From: Dactylosporangium fulvum | GTDB lineage: Bacteria; Actinomycetota; Actinomycetes; Mycobacteriales; Micromonosporaceae | DNA length: 64,000 bases | Reading direction: 5' to 3' | Assembly: GCF_025137375.1 (NCBI RefSeq) | Contig: NZ_CP073720.1 | Span: forward strand, 434,001 to 498,000 | Shown here: one piece after another, positions 33,694-43,237 of the stretch | Layout: every line of letters begins with the position of its first letter | Numbering within the stretch: the first letter of the stretch is position 1 | Translations under genes and position numbers: made by a program | The notes under the pieces: model-generated | What the model saw: the letters and a program-made list of their open reading frames with translations, nothing else | Database searches by the model: none | Told to the model about the DNA's origin: nothing

Positions 33694-35427
33694 CTACCCT
33701 CTCGGGTGCGGAAGTCGGGGCTTGAGATCGGGGCAGTCGGCCAGGTTCGCGGCGACGTCGGGAACGCAGTACGCGGGAAGCCCGACGAGCAGGTTGTGTT
33801 CGTAACGGAGAACGGCGAAGCGGCCGAAGTCTCGACGTTCGGCGGGTGCGCCGAAGTGGGTCTCGGCCGCCGCCGTGCTGTTGAACGCCAGGTCGACGAT
33901 GATGAACCGGGCGTCGTGCTGGGCGGGGTCGTACCATTCGGCATGCGACTCCCACCGGTACGCGAAGATGCGGCTGGTGCCGGCGACCACCGGTGCCACG
34001 CGTACTCGCCTGGCGGTGTGCACGGTGGTGATGTTCGCCGCCCAATAGTCGCCCAGGCCATATGACTCGCCCTGTGCCATCAGCCAGTCGCCGGCCCGGG
34101 CAGCCTCGTGCGGTACCGGCCGGGCAGCCGCGACGCGCACTACGAGGCCTGCGGCGAACAACGACAGGACGACGCACAGTGCGGCGACCGGACGCGATGT
34201 GGGTGGCCGGGTAGGGGTTCCACGGCCGAACGTCAGCAACGCGGGACCGAGAGTCCGGCCGACGAGAGCAGCGGCGAACGGAAGCACGACCGCGATCTGC
34301 CGGGCCGAGGCGAGGTCGTACGGTATCGTCGACAGCACGAACGCGGCAAGGTTCGTCACGATGGCGACGGTCAGCACGTCGGCCACCCGATCGCCGTCGA
34401 CGGCGGTGCGCCGCCTGAGGAACCGCACGCCGCCGACTACTACCGCGACGGCTGCCGAGCCGACGCCGAGCAGGTTGAGAAGCCGCAGCCCGAGGTCGAC
34501 CTCGCCCGCCGCATCCGGCAGGTAGACGCCGAAGTCGATGGCAAGCCCGTCGCGCAGGAGATGGGCGTTGAACGGCAGCCTTTCGTGTGAAACGAACTCG
34601 GCAGTGGCCGGGTGCGTGGAGAACCCGCCCGCCCGCCAAACCGCCACCTGGACGGTGTGGGCGACCAATGCCGATATCAGAGCGGCCCCGAGTAAGAAGG
34701 CATTGCCGCTGCGCTCCCCTTTTCCGTCCCGCCACATCCGCCATCCGCTGACGACGACCAGCGGCACGACGCCGACGAACAGTGCGAGCGGATCACCGAT
34801 TTGCGCCCACGCCAGCAAGGCCATGAGCCCCAGCGCCAGCCGCCAGCCGGCGGTTCGGGTGCCGCCTGTCGTGGCCCGGTCAAGTACCAGCCAGGTGACC
34901 AGCAGCGGCACCGCTGTTCCGGTGTGGTCCGGCGAGGCCAGCAGAATCTGGTAGCCGTACCCGGACGCGGGGACCAGGATGACGGCCACCGCCACGCCTG
35001 TCCGGACCAACGCTTCGATACCTACGGCGCGACCGCGGGCGACCGCGGCGACGAGGAGGACCAAGAGGGTGTAGGTCAGCGCGGACGCAACGTGCTGCAC
35101 ATCGACACGCAGGCCGAACATCAACTCGAGGATGGCGTACTGGAGCAGCTCCGTCGTGTAGAAGGACACATCAGTCACCGTCCATCCACGCAGCAGAACG
35201 TTGCCGTGCAGCATGTCCCACGCCTGTAGTGCGTTGCTGGAACCGTCGGCGTCGGCCGGAAGACTCCGCGACATTTGCAGGTATGCGGAGCCGAGCAACC
35301 CAGCGGCAGCAGCCACTCCCAGCCACTGGGTCGCTCGCTGGAGCTTCACGGAACGGCCTGCGGTGGATCGACGACGCGGGTAAGAGCTCGACCGCAACAC
35401 CGTCAAACGCGTGCCGCCTTGTGCCAT
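33694..35427 (-). CDS. Polytopic membrane protein, glycosyltransferase-like topology
   Basis: A 577-residue membrane protein with about 10-11 hydrophobic spans, starting at about 33-51 (WLGVAAAAGLLGSAYLQM), a short acidic loop (LPADADGSSNALQAWDMLHG) after span 1, and a soluble C-terminal domain of about 130 residues (from GDWLMAQGESYGLGDYW). The first-loop acidic residues followed by LLRGW and the many-span layout resemble GT-C (GT39/ArnT-like) glycosyltransferases, where an early-loop Asp is catalytic. I do not recognise the exact family. Single gene, with remnant copies A and B of another gene on either side, so it may have moved in between a duplicated segment. Confidence 0.55.
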   Translation of the reverse strand: MAQGGTRLTVLRSSSYPRRRSTAGRSVKLQRATQWLGVAAAAGLLGSAYLQMSRSLPADADGSSNALQAWDMLHGNVLLRGWTVTDVSFYTTELLQYAILELMFGLRVDVQHVASALTYTLLVLLVAAVARGRAVGIEALVRTGVAVAVILVPASGYGYQILLASPDHTGTAVPLLVTWLVLDRATTGGTRTAGWRLALGLMALLAWAQIGDPLALFVGVVPLVVVSGWRMWRDGKGERSGNAFLLGAALISALVAHTVQVAVWRAGGFSTHPATAEFVSHERLPFNAHLLRDGLAIDFGVYLPDAAGEVDLGLRLLNLLGVGSAAVAVVVGGVRFLRRRTAVDGDRVADVLTVAIVTNLAAFVLSTIPYDLASARQIAVVLPFAAALVGRTLGPALLTFGRGTPTRPPTSRPVAALCVVLSLFAAGLVVRVAAARPVPHEAARAGDWLMAQGESYGLGDYWAANITTVHTARRVRVAPVVAGTSRIFAYRWESHAEWYDPAQHDARFIIVDLAFNSTAAAETHFGAPAERRDFGRFAVLRYEHNLLVGLPAYCVPDVAANLADCPDLKPRLPHPRG

Positions 35428-35505
35428 TGCGTGCCACCATCCACATCAGCCGCCGGTGTTAGGCGTCCCGTTCGTTCCCGGGCTTCGTTCGTATTCGGAG
35501 TTGAT

Positions 35506-35845
35506 CTATTGCGAGAAGCGGACATCGAGGGTCAGGCTCGAGATCGCCCGACTGCGGAGCGGTTCCTGACTTGCCAACGCGTGGCCGTCGGGGTCGTCGT
35601 GGAGTTCGACCGCCAGGCCGTTGCCCGGCACGTCGACCCGGGTCGCGATGTATCCGGGTTTGCCGCCCAGTAAACGATCGACCATTCCCCGCACCTCTTG
35701 AAGGTCGCCGAGGCTCCAGCGAGCCGCTCTGACCTCGATCCGGTCAGGATCGAAGAAATGGCTGACCGCGGCGCGGACGCTGCCGGTGTCTTTCGACAGG
35801 ACAGCGACGACGCCTCGTTCCTGGTCAAGGAAGCAACCGGCATAC
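35506..35845 (-). pseudogene. Remnant copy B: C-terminus of a sigma-factor companion gene
   Basis: About 113 codons in one open frame on the minus strand, from around 35845 to a TAG at 35506: FLDQERGVVAVLSKDTGSV, FFDPDRIEVRAARWSLGD, GNGLAVELHDDPDGHALASQ and LTLDVRFSQ. No start codon or N-terminal part is left; the 5' side is fused directly to the sigma-factor remnant at 35849-36213. A second, shorter copy lies at 33236-33400. The protein family is not recognised by me. Confidence 0.6.
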
Positions 35846-35848
35846 CAG

Positions 35849-36213
35849 TGCCGCCATCAGGTCCAATCGCTGGTCGGGGTCGTCCTGCGGGCCCGGCTGG
35901 TCCGGGACCTGCAATGGCTCGGCGGAAGCTTGTTCGCGTGAGGACGTTCCACCAGCCGGCTGAAGGGCTGCTCCCACCAGGCCCGGCGGCGCCGCGCGCT
36001 GAGGTAGGTATTGATCAGGGTCCGTTGCACATAGTTGTCGATCCCCTCGGACCGCTGCAGACGCGACCACACCACGACCGTCTTCGCCAACGTGGTCTGC
36101 ACCAGGTCTTCGGCCCGGCCGGCATCCCCGCAGAGCAGGAAGGCCTCATGAAGCAAACGACCGTAGCTAGCCCTGACGAAGGCTGTCACCCCCTCGTCGT
36201 CCTGCCTGTCCAT
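35849..36213 (-). pseudogene. Truncated SigE-family sigma factor
   Basis: ATG 36213 opens a sigma region 2 (VTAFVRASYGRLLHEAFLL, CGDAGRAEDLVQTTLAKTVV and NYVQRTLINTYLSARRRR). After about 35920 the frame shifts: the natural continuation (GPQDDPDQRLDLMAALV) is in another frame and then stops abruptly at about 35850, where it joins the companion remnant. Region 4, the -35-binding part, is absent. The product could not act as a sigma factor. Confidence 0.7.
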
Positions 36214-36559
36214 GCGACCTCACCATCCTCGCCGACATCCTCATAGCAACTACCTACGCAGTGACCGCATTGAAACGTTGCCGCCAGAAAGAAGTTTCTC
36301 GTCCAATGTGCCGAGCACGTCGCGGATCCGGCGGCAGCAACACGGGACGACTGCCGCGTTTCGAACACCGATCGCGGCGGCGAACCGCCCGGTCCAGTCG
36401 GGTCGCGACTCGAGCCGGCGTTCTCCGCGAACCAGGCCGTCAGTTGACGCTTCCGCCCCGAGCTGTACCTCTTCCCGTAGAGCCCGGCGGCCACGGCGCG
36501 GTGGACCTCAGACGTGAGCGGCGACCCGCAAGAGCAGCCGCCGCTCACGAAGACGTCGA
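36214..36559. other. Gene-free stretch beside transposon debris
   Basis: No supported gene. The region lies between the 5' end of the sigma remnant and the 3' end of the Tn3 transposase remnant. Terminal inverted repeats of a Tn3-type element were looked for and not recognised. Confidence 0.35.
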
Positions 36560-37075
36560 TCAGCTGCCTGCCGAGACGACCTTCGTCAGCCGCAGCGGCC
36601 GGTAGCCGTCGGTGTCGAGCTGGGCGAGTTCACCGTCGATGTCGACCGAGTGGGTGCCGTAGAAGTCCACGTTCTCGTGGTGGGTCGGCCAGATGTGCGC
36701 CAGGATCTCGTCGTCGAACTGCCGGTCGGCCCGGCGCAGGGCGGCCACGCCGAGACCGTGGTACTCCGCCGACCAGCAGACGATCCCGTTGGTCGCCAGG
36801 GTCAGGCACCACATCTGCTCGGTCTGCTGCTCGTGGTGCCGGCGCCGCAGCGCTCCCTCCCCGGCGTATGCGAGGGAGCGGCGCAGGCGTGCAGGTTCTC
36901 ACCCTTGTTCAGCTGCCGGGCGATGCGCCGCCGGTACGTCTCGTCGGCCAGGTAACGGGCGGCGTAGACGGTGCGGCGCAGCGCCCCGTACTGCCGCCAC
37001 CGCATCGTCTGTGCCGACGGTCGCGGAGACGCGCCGATCGAGGACTGGAACCCTGAGGACGGTCCCGGCGCGACG
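36560..37075 (-). pseudogene. Tn3-family transposase, C-terminal fragment with frameshift
   Basis: Only the last part of a Tn3-type DDE transposase remains. The first segment (ALRRTVYAARYLADETYRRR, then IARQLNKGENLHA) is in one frame; the continuation (AYAGEGALRRRHHEQQTEQM, CLTLATNGIVCWSAEYHGLG, IWPTHHENVDFYGTHSVDID) is in another, so a frameshift lies near 36890. The last catalytic-domain block is recognisable, but the first two thirds of the roughly 1000-residue enzyme are missing. A dead relic. Confidence 0.85.
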
Positions 37076-37255
37076 CCGTTCGACATCGAGGCGGTCAACC
37101 ATAGGCTGGCAGGACGGCTCGGCCTGTCGAACGCATAGACTGTCACCGCTGGAAGCGGACGGCATGCACGACGGCCTGTGTCAGAAACTCAGACAGCGCC
37201 GATGCGACGGGCGACGTCCGAACGCCGGCCAGAGTGCCGCGGGTGTCTGCCGTCA

Positions 37256-38011
37256 TCAGGGCCTGGTGTGCGCTCTCAATGAAGGTGATCCGGCCGGAAC
37301 TCGCTGACCTGCGAGGATCAGATTCGGTGAGAAGGAGCGCGGCTCGCCGTGTCTCTTCGAATCTGATCCGGCTGTGGGATTCGGGCCGTTGAGGTGTCGT
37401 CGGCGCGGAGCGCGGCGTAGATGCTTCGGTCGGGCTCGCTGCTGTTTTTGCCACCGCCATCGAGGAAGGTCGTCGGCTCCTGTCCAGCGGAAGAGCGGGT
37501 GTTGCGGGCGTAGAAGTTGTCCCGGGCTGGGGTGGTGGAGGTGGTGTGCCGCGCTCAGGAAGAGCAACATCGGTGTCGGGTCGCCGGGGTTGCCTCGCGG
37601 GGTGAGCAGTAGTTGCGGGATGCGGGCGAACATGGTGGCGAGGGCGATGGTTTCTGGGTAGCGGATGACCTGGTCGTCGGCTTGGGGCAGCAGGTCGCTG
37701 CGTTCACGCCATCGGATGACGATGGGGTCTGGCTCGCCTCGGCGATGCTGCCACGTCCGCCAGCCGCTGATGATCTGGCTGGCCGTAGTGAGGGCGGGGC
37801 CGACGGTGTCGGGCCGTCGCCGTCGCAGCGTGCGTGTCCAATCCAGTTGAAGCCTGCGAATGGTTGGCGCACCGACCTGCGGTTCGTAGGGTGGTTCTGA
37901 CCGGTCGGGCTGGGATCTGGTCAGACTTACTTTGCGGATTCCGTGGATCTTGGTGTTTGGTCGGCCGTTGAGATCGAGGCGAGTTCCCGGACTACGGCGA
38001 GCAGATCCCAC
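37256..38011 (-). pseudogene. TniQ-like C-terminal fragment
   Basis: A 251-codon open frame with a middle part resembling the C-terminal half of actinomycete TniQ (target-selection protein of Tn7-like elements): RYPETIALATMFARIPQLLL, LLFLSAAHHLHHPSPGQLL and HPLFRWTGADDLPRW. The N-terminal zinc-finger region (CxxC pairs) of TniQ is absent, the first 50 residues look non-coding, and the last 70 are Arg/Pro-rich. The nearby TnsA relic on the same strand supports the assignment. It may equally be an unrelated hypothetical gene. Confidence 0.45.
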
Positions 38012-38160
38012 CGGGCGCCGTGGAGTTCATGGCCGATCTGGTCAAGGTTGATCAGTCCGACCTACCTCGTCGTCGGCGGCGTGGCCGCCGGTCCGGTCTG
38101 GGCTGGCGAGCAGGGCGGCTGCGGTTGCCGCGACGGCGACGAACGGCCAGAATTCGAGGT

Positions 38161-38970
38161 ATGCGACGGTTCGACGGGCGGGTGGCGTTGGTGACGGGGG
38201 CGGCGCGCGGTATCGGCCGGGCGGTCGCCGCCCGTCTCGCGGCCGAGGGCGCCGCCGTGACCCTCACCGACATCGACGAAGGCGCGGTCACCGCGGCGGC
38301 CGATCACCTGGCCGGGACCGGCGCCGACGCGGTGGCGCAGGTCTGCGACGTCACCGACCGCACCGCGGTCGACGCCGCGGTGGCGGCGGTCGTGCACCGA
38401 CACGGCCGGTTGGACGTGCTGGTGAACAACGTCGGCGTGTCCCTGGGGACACCGTTCGAAGAGATCGACGAGGCGGCATGGCGCGACCAGAGCGAGCCGA
38501 CGCTGCACGGCGCCGTCCGGTGCATCCAGGCCGCCCTGCCACACCTGCTCACCTCACCGGTCGGCGGCAGCGTGGTGACGATAGGGTCGGTGAACGGCCT
38601 GGCAGCCTTCGGTGACCTGGTGTACTCCGCCGCGAAGGCCGGCCTGCAAAGCTTCAACCAGAACCTCGCCGTGCTGTACTCGCCTCGCAAGCTGGCGCGC
38701 CAGGGCTCGTCATCGCGCGGTGTGCGGTTCAACCTCGTCGCACCGGGCACCATTCGAACGCCCGCCTGGACGGAGGCCGGCCCCGAGAAACTGGCCATCC
38801 TCGAGCGGCTGGCCCGACGGTACCCGGCCGGCCGGGTCGGCGAGCCGGAAGACGTCGCAGCCGCGGTAGCATTCCTCGCCTCCGATGACGCGTCCTGGAT
38901 CACCGGTGTCATCCTGCCGGTCGACGGTGGCGCGTTGACCGGCCCACTCAGCCTGGACAACACCGACTGA
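38161..38970 (+). CDS. Classical SDR-family oxidoreductase
   Basis: A 269-residue short-chain dehydrogenase, intact. Cofactor motif TGAARGIG at residues 13-20, NNVG-type motif (LVNNVGVS, about 88), active-site Ser in TIGSVNG (about 143), and YSAAK (about 156-160). An Asp after beta-2 (LTDIDEG) indicates NAD(H) preference. It stands alone, flanked on both sides by Tn7-like remnants on the opposite strand, and similar short sequences lie at its two borders (37922-37956 and 39051-39086). It may be cargo carried in by a transposon; its substrate is unknown. Confidence 0.85.
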   Translation: MRRFDGRVALVTGAARGIGRAVAARLAAEGAAVTLTDIDEGAVTAAADHLAGTGADAVAQVCDVTDRTAVDAAVAAVVHRHGRLDVLVNNVGVSLGTPFEEIDEAAWRDQSEPTLHGAVRCIQAALPHLLTSPVGGSVVTIGSVNGLAAFGDLVYSAAKAGLQSFNQNLAVLYSPRKLARQGSSSRGVRFNLVAPGTIRTPAWTEAGPEKLAILERLARRYPAGRVGEPEDVAAAVAFLASDDASWITGVILPVDGGALTGPLSLDNTD

Positions 38971-39050
38971 GGTTGTACCGGGCCAACCATCGGACTGCTT
39001 CATTCGAGCTTCACGGCCCAGTACTCCCGCTATCTCGGCGTGGGAGTTGA

Positions 39051-39678
39051 TCAGAACTTATCTTGCGGACCCGGTGGATCCAGGTGGTCTGAGCCTGCGG
39101 TCACCAGACGGCCTCGCCACCGAACGTTCGCCATCAGCACCGCATCAGGCTCGTGCACCAGCCGGTACTCCCAGCCGGTACTCCCAGCCCACCTGCGCGC
39201 AGGCCCGACCGGTCACCGCGAACACGGCGGCGTCCTTCGGCCGTACCCGCCCGGCCGGGCGCACGTCGACCACCACGGCAGTGCCATCAGCCAGCCGCGC
39301 GAAGAAGTCCGGCGCATGCGAACGCCGCCGGCCCGCGTCGTCGTCCCACATCAGCCAGAACGGCTGCGACGAGATCGCCACCACCACCGGGTCAAAGTCC
39401 AGCAACGTCAGGTGATCGCGCTCCAGTCACGACTCGAACCCCACGTGACCGCCGGTCGTGGCCGACCACCACAGCCCGGTGTTGTTGCACTGCCCCCGAT
39501 ACACCGGAAACGACCGCACCGGCGGCACCGACTCGAACGCCACCGCGGCCACCGCCGCCAGGCCGTCGCGCTGCTCCCGCCCGTCCACGCCCACGTACCC
39601 GACCGCGAAACCCGACAACGACACCGGTGCCGAACCTCGCACCGCTACCAGACCGCCCAACCCGCCTCCCAGGCCCAA
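39051..39678 (-). pseudogene. tnsA: TnsA-like transposon endonuclease, doubly disrupted
   Basis: TnsA, the endonuclease that makes 5' cuts in Tn7-like transposition. The N-terminal part (PPVRSFPVYRGQCNNTGLWW, then SATTGGHVGFES) ends in TGA at 39427-39429 where TGG (Trp) is expected, and the same frame continues LERDHLTLLDFDPVVVA, SSQPFWLMW and SHAPDFFARLADGTAVVVDV, the PD-(D/E)xK core. A 13-bp tandem duplication (39158-39183) then shifts frame; without it the protein would run on through VHEPDAVLMANVRWRGRL to a stop at 39051. Two independent lesions show it is inactive. tnsB and tnsC are not found next to it. Confidence 0.75.
39158..39183. repeat. 13-bp tandem duplication inside tnsA
   Basis: CCAGCCGGTACTC occurs twice head to tail (39158-39170 and 39171-39183) and a partial third copy (CCAGCC) follows. 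Because 13 is not a multiple of three, it breaks the tnsA frame. It looks like a slipped-strand event. Confidence 0.85.
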
Positions 39679-39796
39679 GAACCGGCACAGGGTATCGGCA
39701 GCTGGTTGTGACGGAGTAAATCGGCTCCACTAGGACGGCCATAACTGGCCCCACCACGACCTGCCTGCCACCACCACCCGTGACTGAACGTAGTCT

Positions 39797-40289
39797 CTAC
39801 TTCGCCCGACGCGCGGCGGTTGGTGGCTGGCCGCGCGTTGTCTGCGGTATGTCCGGACACCCGATCGAGGTGGTCTGGGGGATCAGCGTGCCAGAGTTTC
39901 GGTGCGGTGCGGTGTCATCAGCCACAACGGAACACCGCCGCGGCCTGAGACGAGGTGAAGCCTTCACGTGGACTACGACATCGAATCCCTCGCCGGCGAG
40001 TTGAGCGCGATCCGTGTGCCGTGCGGCGATCGAGGCATACCTTCGCAGCTCGTGCGCGGGCACGCGCGTCGGCGCGGAACACTCCGCGTTACGGCGCAAC
40101 AGAACCTCTTCGGCGACCCGGAAGCGCAATGCCACGATCGGATGGCCGTAATGTCGAGCCCAAGCGATCATCCTGCTCCGAGCATGCGGCATCACATGCG
40201 GAGCGTCGGCCACGACCGGGAGCCCGGCGCTCAGTCGAGTCGCCGCCGCCTCGGCGACCCTGCGTGGCGCGGCCGTGGCAGGGTTCCGA
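39797..40289 (-). pseudogene. P-loop polynucleotide-kinase-like protein, N-terminus missing
   Basis: The frame from about 40289 (no start codon) encodes RVAEAAATRLSAGLPVVADA, then PHARSRMIAWARHYGHPIVA, RFRVAEEVLLRRN and VPAHELRRYASIAARHT, the C-terminal half of small AAA/PNK-type kinases (lid and nucleoside-binding part). The Walker A segment that should precede it is lost: upstream sequence belongs to the lipoprotein gene. After about 39960 the composition becomes random up to the stop at 39797. A GTG at 40213 could start a short protein, but it would lack the ATP site. Confidence 0.6.
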
Positions 40290-40292
40290 CCA

Positions 40293-40758
40293 TCACAACA
40301 ACGGTTCCTCCGAGACGAGACCGGCTTCGGCGCACAACTTCAGCACCTCGCGGACCGTGGCCACCATCGCATCGACGGTGCGCTGCTCATCAGCGGTGCC
40401 CTTGGCGGCCTGGGCGGCCTTCGTCTGCTCGAGAAGCCGCTTGCCGACCGCGGCCAGCGCGTTGTTGCGCGACCCCGCCGCCATTTCCGCTTTGGTGATC
40501 ACCTCTTCCGGGTCACGCATCTTCTTTCCCGCGAAGTAGATTCCCCTACAGGCCGCGCCGGCCACGAAGTCGTCCTGCATCGCCATACCGGCCGCCGACG
40601 GGCTACTTGAGACGCCGGATGGGCTGCTCGAGGCGGCCGGCTGGGTCTGGGACTGGGCCGATTCCGCCGTCGGCTCCGCGGTTGGGGGCAGGATCCGTTG
40701 CGCAGCCGCCGACGGCCAGCAGGGCAGCGACCGCAATGCCGAGAACACGCACTCTCAT
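40293..40758 (-). pseudogene. Lipoprotein gene frameshifted in a C5 tract
   Basis: ATG 40758 starts a lipoprotein signal (VRVLGIAVAALLAVGGCA, lipobox VGGC). The frame is lost at a run of five C's on the coding strand (40684-40688): removing one C joins the signal to a long Thr/Ser/Gln-rich linker (PTAEPTAESAQSQTQPAASS) and a folded helical domain (DDFVAGAACRGIYFAGKKMR, then TVDAMVATVREVLKLCAEAG) that ends at 40293. So a single-base insertion, a sequencing error or a phase-variable tract separates the signal from the mature domain. The domain is not recognised; small secreted helical lipoproteins of this kind are common in actinomycetes. Confidence 0.65.
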
Positions 40759-41341
40759 GATCGATGAGGATGCCACATCGGCGCCGGCGGCATGTCCCTT
40801 GAATGCTGTGTGGCGTCGAGGGCTGGCGCCGGTGCGCGCATTGTTCGGCTCCTGAGTCGCGCAGATCTGGCCCGCCCGGATCACCGTCGCCACGCACACG
40901 TTTACTGCTTGGGGAGCAAGCCGCGAGCGGCAAGATCACGTGCACGGTCATCGGCCATGAGTGCGCGCTGGCCACCTGGCCGGGCACCCTCTACGCAACG
41001 TGACCGCGGCGAGAGTGGGTTCGATCATGCTGGGGCCAAATATGGCCGTCCCGATGGGGCCGGTCTTGTCCGTCACGGCCAGGCAGCCCTCGACCTACCC
41101 CCGGCCGGGGCGGATCAGAACCAATGAGGCAGATCAGGTAGGGATCAGGTCTGGTGAGAAGAGATCAGCTCCACTGAGAACCGACACCTGGGTCGGTAGC
41201 GCACTTCCTGCGGCGTGTCGCGCTCGGCTCACTGCTCTTGTGCCGCACCGGTTGCAGTTCGGGTGCAGACCCGTGCCATCGGCCCGCGTTGTCCGGCGCC
41301 AGTGTCCATATGGAGACAGCGGCCGTCATGGTCGACTCGGG
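40759..41341. other. Gene-free stretch with short direct repeats
   Basis: No supported gene over about 580 bp. Between 41118 and 41172 the hexamer GATCAG occurs repeatedly (AGATCAG, GGGATCAGG, AGATCAGC), which may mark a regulator site upstream of the chemotaxis receptor gene. The left part should carry the lipoprotein promoter. Confidence 0.35.
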
Positions 41342-42979
41342 ATGGGGGCTGCGAGAACGATGGCTGGTGTTGCGGGCGGCGTCGAGAGTGGTGGCCGTGG
41401 TTGGCCGTTGGCCAATGTCGGCATGGGCATCAAGATAGGATTGATCGTCGTGGTCCTCGCGGTGTCGGCTGTCGCCGTTGGCATCGTCGCTGTGACCCGC
41501 CTGGCCAATGTGTACGCTCAAGGCGAGCTGATCGCCAGCGACAGCCTGCGCGCGACTACGGACCTGGGTCGGCTGCGGGACCTGGCGCAGCAGGCCCGGA
41601 TCCTCTCCCGGGACGCGGTCATCGCTCCGGACTCCGCCGCGGTTCGTGAAGTCAAGTCGAAGATTCAGAGTAATGACGGCGAGTTCGACGAGGCCCTTGC
41701 CCGATACCGCGGCGAGGCCGCTGACCCGGCGGCGGTCCAGCGGTTCGAGGAGCAGTGGGCGCAGTATCGCCAGCTCCGCGACACCAGGCTGCTGCCGGCG
41801 GCCGAGGCCAACGACTTCCGCGCGGCCGCCACCGTCATGAACACCCAGACGGCACCCATCACCGCGAAGGCGTTCACCGAGCTCGACGCGGCCAACGTCG
41901 CTGAGCAGGCAGACGCCGACGCTATCGTGGCCTCCGCGCACGACGCCTACCGCACCGCTCGCACCCTGATCCTTGTCGTGCTTGGGGCCGGGCTGCTGGC
42001 TGCCCTCGCCTTGGCCTGGTACGTCACCCAGCTGGTCCTGCGGCCACTGCGCATTGTCTCGAGGGTCCTGGACGCGGTCGCCGAGGGAAACCTGACCGAG
42101 GTCGCCGCGGTCGGCAGCCGCGACGAGATCGGACGGATGGCCCACGCGCTGGACCGCGCCAATGATCGGACCCGGCAGGTCGTGCGGGCCTTCACCGAAA
42201 CCGCGCACACGCTCGCGTCCAGCGCCGAGGAGCTGTCGGCAACCAGCGGGCAGATCGCCGGCGCCGCTGACGAGGCTTCCGGGCAGGCCGGCGTGGTCTC
42301 CACCGCCGCCGAGCAGGTCTCGGCCAACGTGCAGACCGTGGCCGCGAGCTCGGAACAGATGACCGCCTCGATCGCCGAGATCGCCCGCAATGCCGCAGAC
42401 GCGGCGAAGGTCGCCAACCAGGCCGTCGACACCGCACAGGCCGCCACGACGACCGTGGCGAAGCTGGGCGAGTCGTCCCAGGAGGTCGGCAACGTCATCA
42501 AGGTGATCACCTCTATCGCGGAGCAGACCAACCTGCTCGCGCTCAACGCCACGATCGAGGCCGCCCGGGCCGGCGATGCCGGCAAGGGGTTCGCGGTCGT
42601 GGCGAACGAGGTCAAGGACCTGGCCCAGGAAACGGCGAAGGCCACCGACGAGATCGGGCAACGGATCGTGGCGATCCAGGACGACGTGCATCAGGCCGTC
42701 TCGGCCATCGCCCAGATCAGTGAGGTGATCGCGCGGATCGACCAGTTCCAGACCACCATCGCCGCCGCGGTGGAGCAGCAAACTGCCACCACCCAGGAGA
42801 TCGGCCGCAACATCGCCGAAGCGGCCTCAGGCTCGGGAGAGATCGCCCGCAACATCCTTGGCGTGGCCTCCGCCTCGCAGACCACCACCCACAGCGTCAC
42901 CCAGTCCCAGACCGCCACCGCCGACGTGGCCCGCATGGCCACCGAACTGCAACGGCTGGCCACCCAGTTCCGGGTGTAG
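41342..42979 (+). CDS. Methyl-accepting chemotaxis-type receptor
   Basis: A 545-residue transmembrane signalling receptor: span 1 at about 32-52 ([20 protein letters not shown]), a helical extracytoplasmic sensor of the four-helix-bundle type (about 55-205), span 2 at about 210-232 ([19 protein letters not shown]), a HAMP linker ([20 protein letters not shown]) and a long coiled-coil signalling domain. The hairpin tip that contacts CheA/CheW is [20 protein letters not shown], and CheR/CheB-type Glu/Gln pairs (AEQVSANVQ) occur in the bundle. No che genes are nearby; motile-spore actinomycetes carry many such orphan receptors. ATG 41360 is an alternative start. Confidence 0.9.
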   Translation: MGAARTMAGVAGGVESGGRGWPLANVGMGIKIGLIVVVLAVSAVAVGIVAVTRLANVYAQGELIASDSLRATTDLGRLRDLAQQARILSRDAVIAPDSAAVREVKSKIQSNDGEFDEALARYRGEAADPAAVQRFEEQWAQYRQLRDTRLLPAAEANDFRAAATVMNTQTAPITAKAFTELDAANVAEQADADAIVASAHDAYRTARTLILVVLGAGLLAALALAWYVTQLVLRPLRIVSRVLDAVAEGNLTEVAAVGSRDEIGRMAHALDRANDRTRQVVRAFTETAHTLASSAEELSATSGQIAGAADEASGQAGVVSTAAEQVSANVQTVAASSEQMTASIAEIARNAADAAKVANQAVDTAQAATTTVAKLGESSQEVGNVIKVITSIAEQTNLLALNATIEAARAGDAGKGFAVVANEVKDLAQETAKATDEIGQRIVAIQDDVHQAVSAIAQISEVIARIDQFQTTIAAAVEQQTATTQEIGRNIAEAASGSGEIARNILGVASASQTTTHSVTQSQTATADVARMATELQRLATQFRV

Positions 42980-43237
42980 CGCGGCGCTGATCCGCCTTGA
43001 ACATGGTGCTGGGTTGCTCAAGGCGTCGGCCTGAGTAGGCCGTCGGCCGGGGACAGGCCGGCGCAGCGGAGTCCGGACAGCCTGGTCGAGGCCCGCGCGA
43101 CTCAGCTCAACACCCACGCCCGCCCATGGCCGTGTGGGGACGGCCACCACCACCGACCCGCTGCTTTGATCGGTCGATCAGCCGTTGTGGCGGGTCGGGG
43201 CGCGGTCTCGTTCAGGTCGGCGGAGACAGCGATGGCA

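Noticed and set aside
36186..36548. A 120-codon minus-strand frame with several Cys
   Set aside because: Lies between sigma and Tn3 remnants, Cys positions are irregular and no start signal is present.
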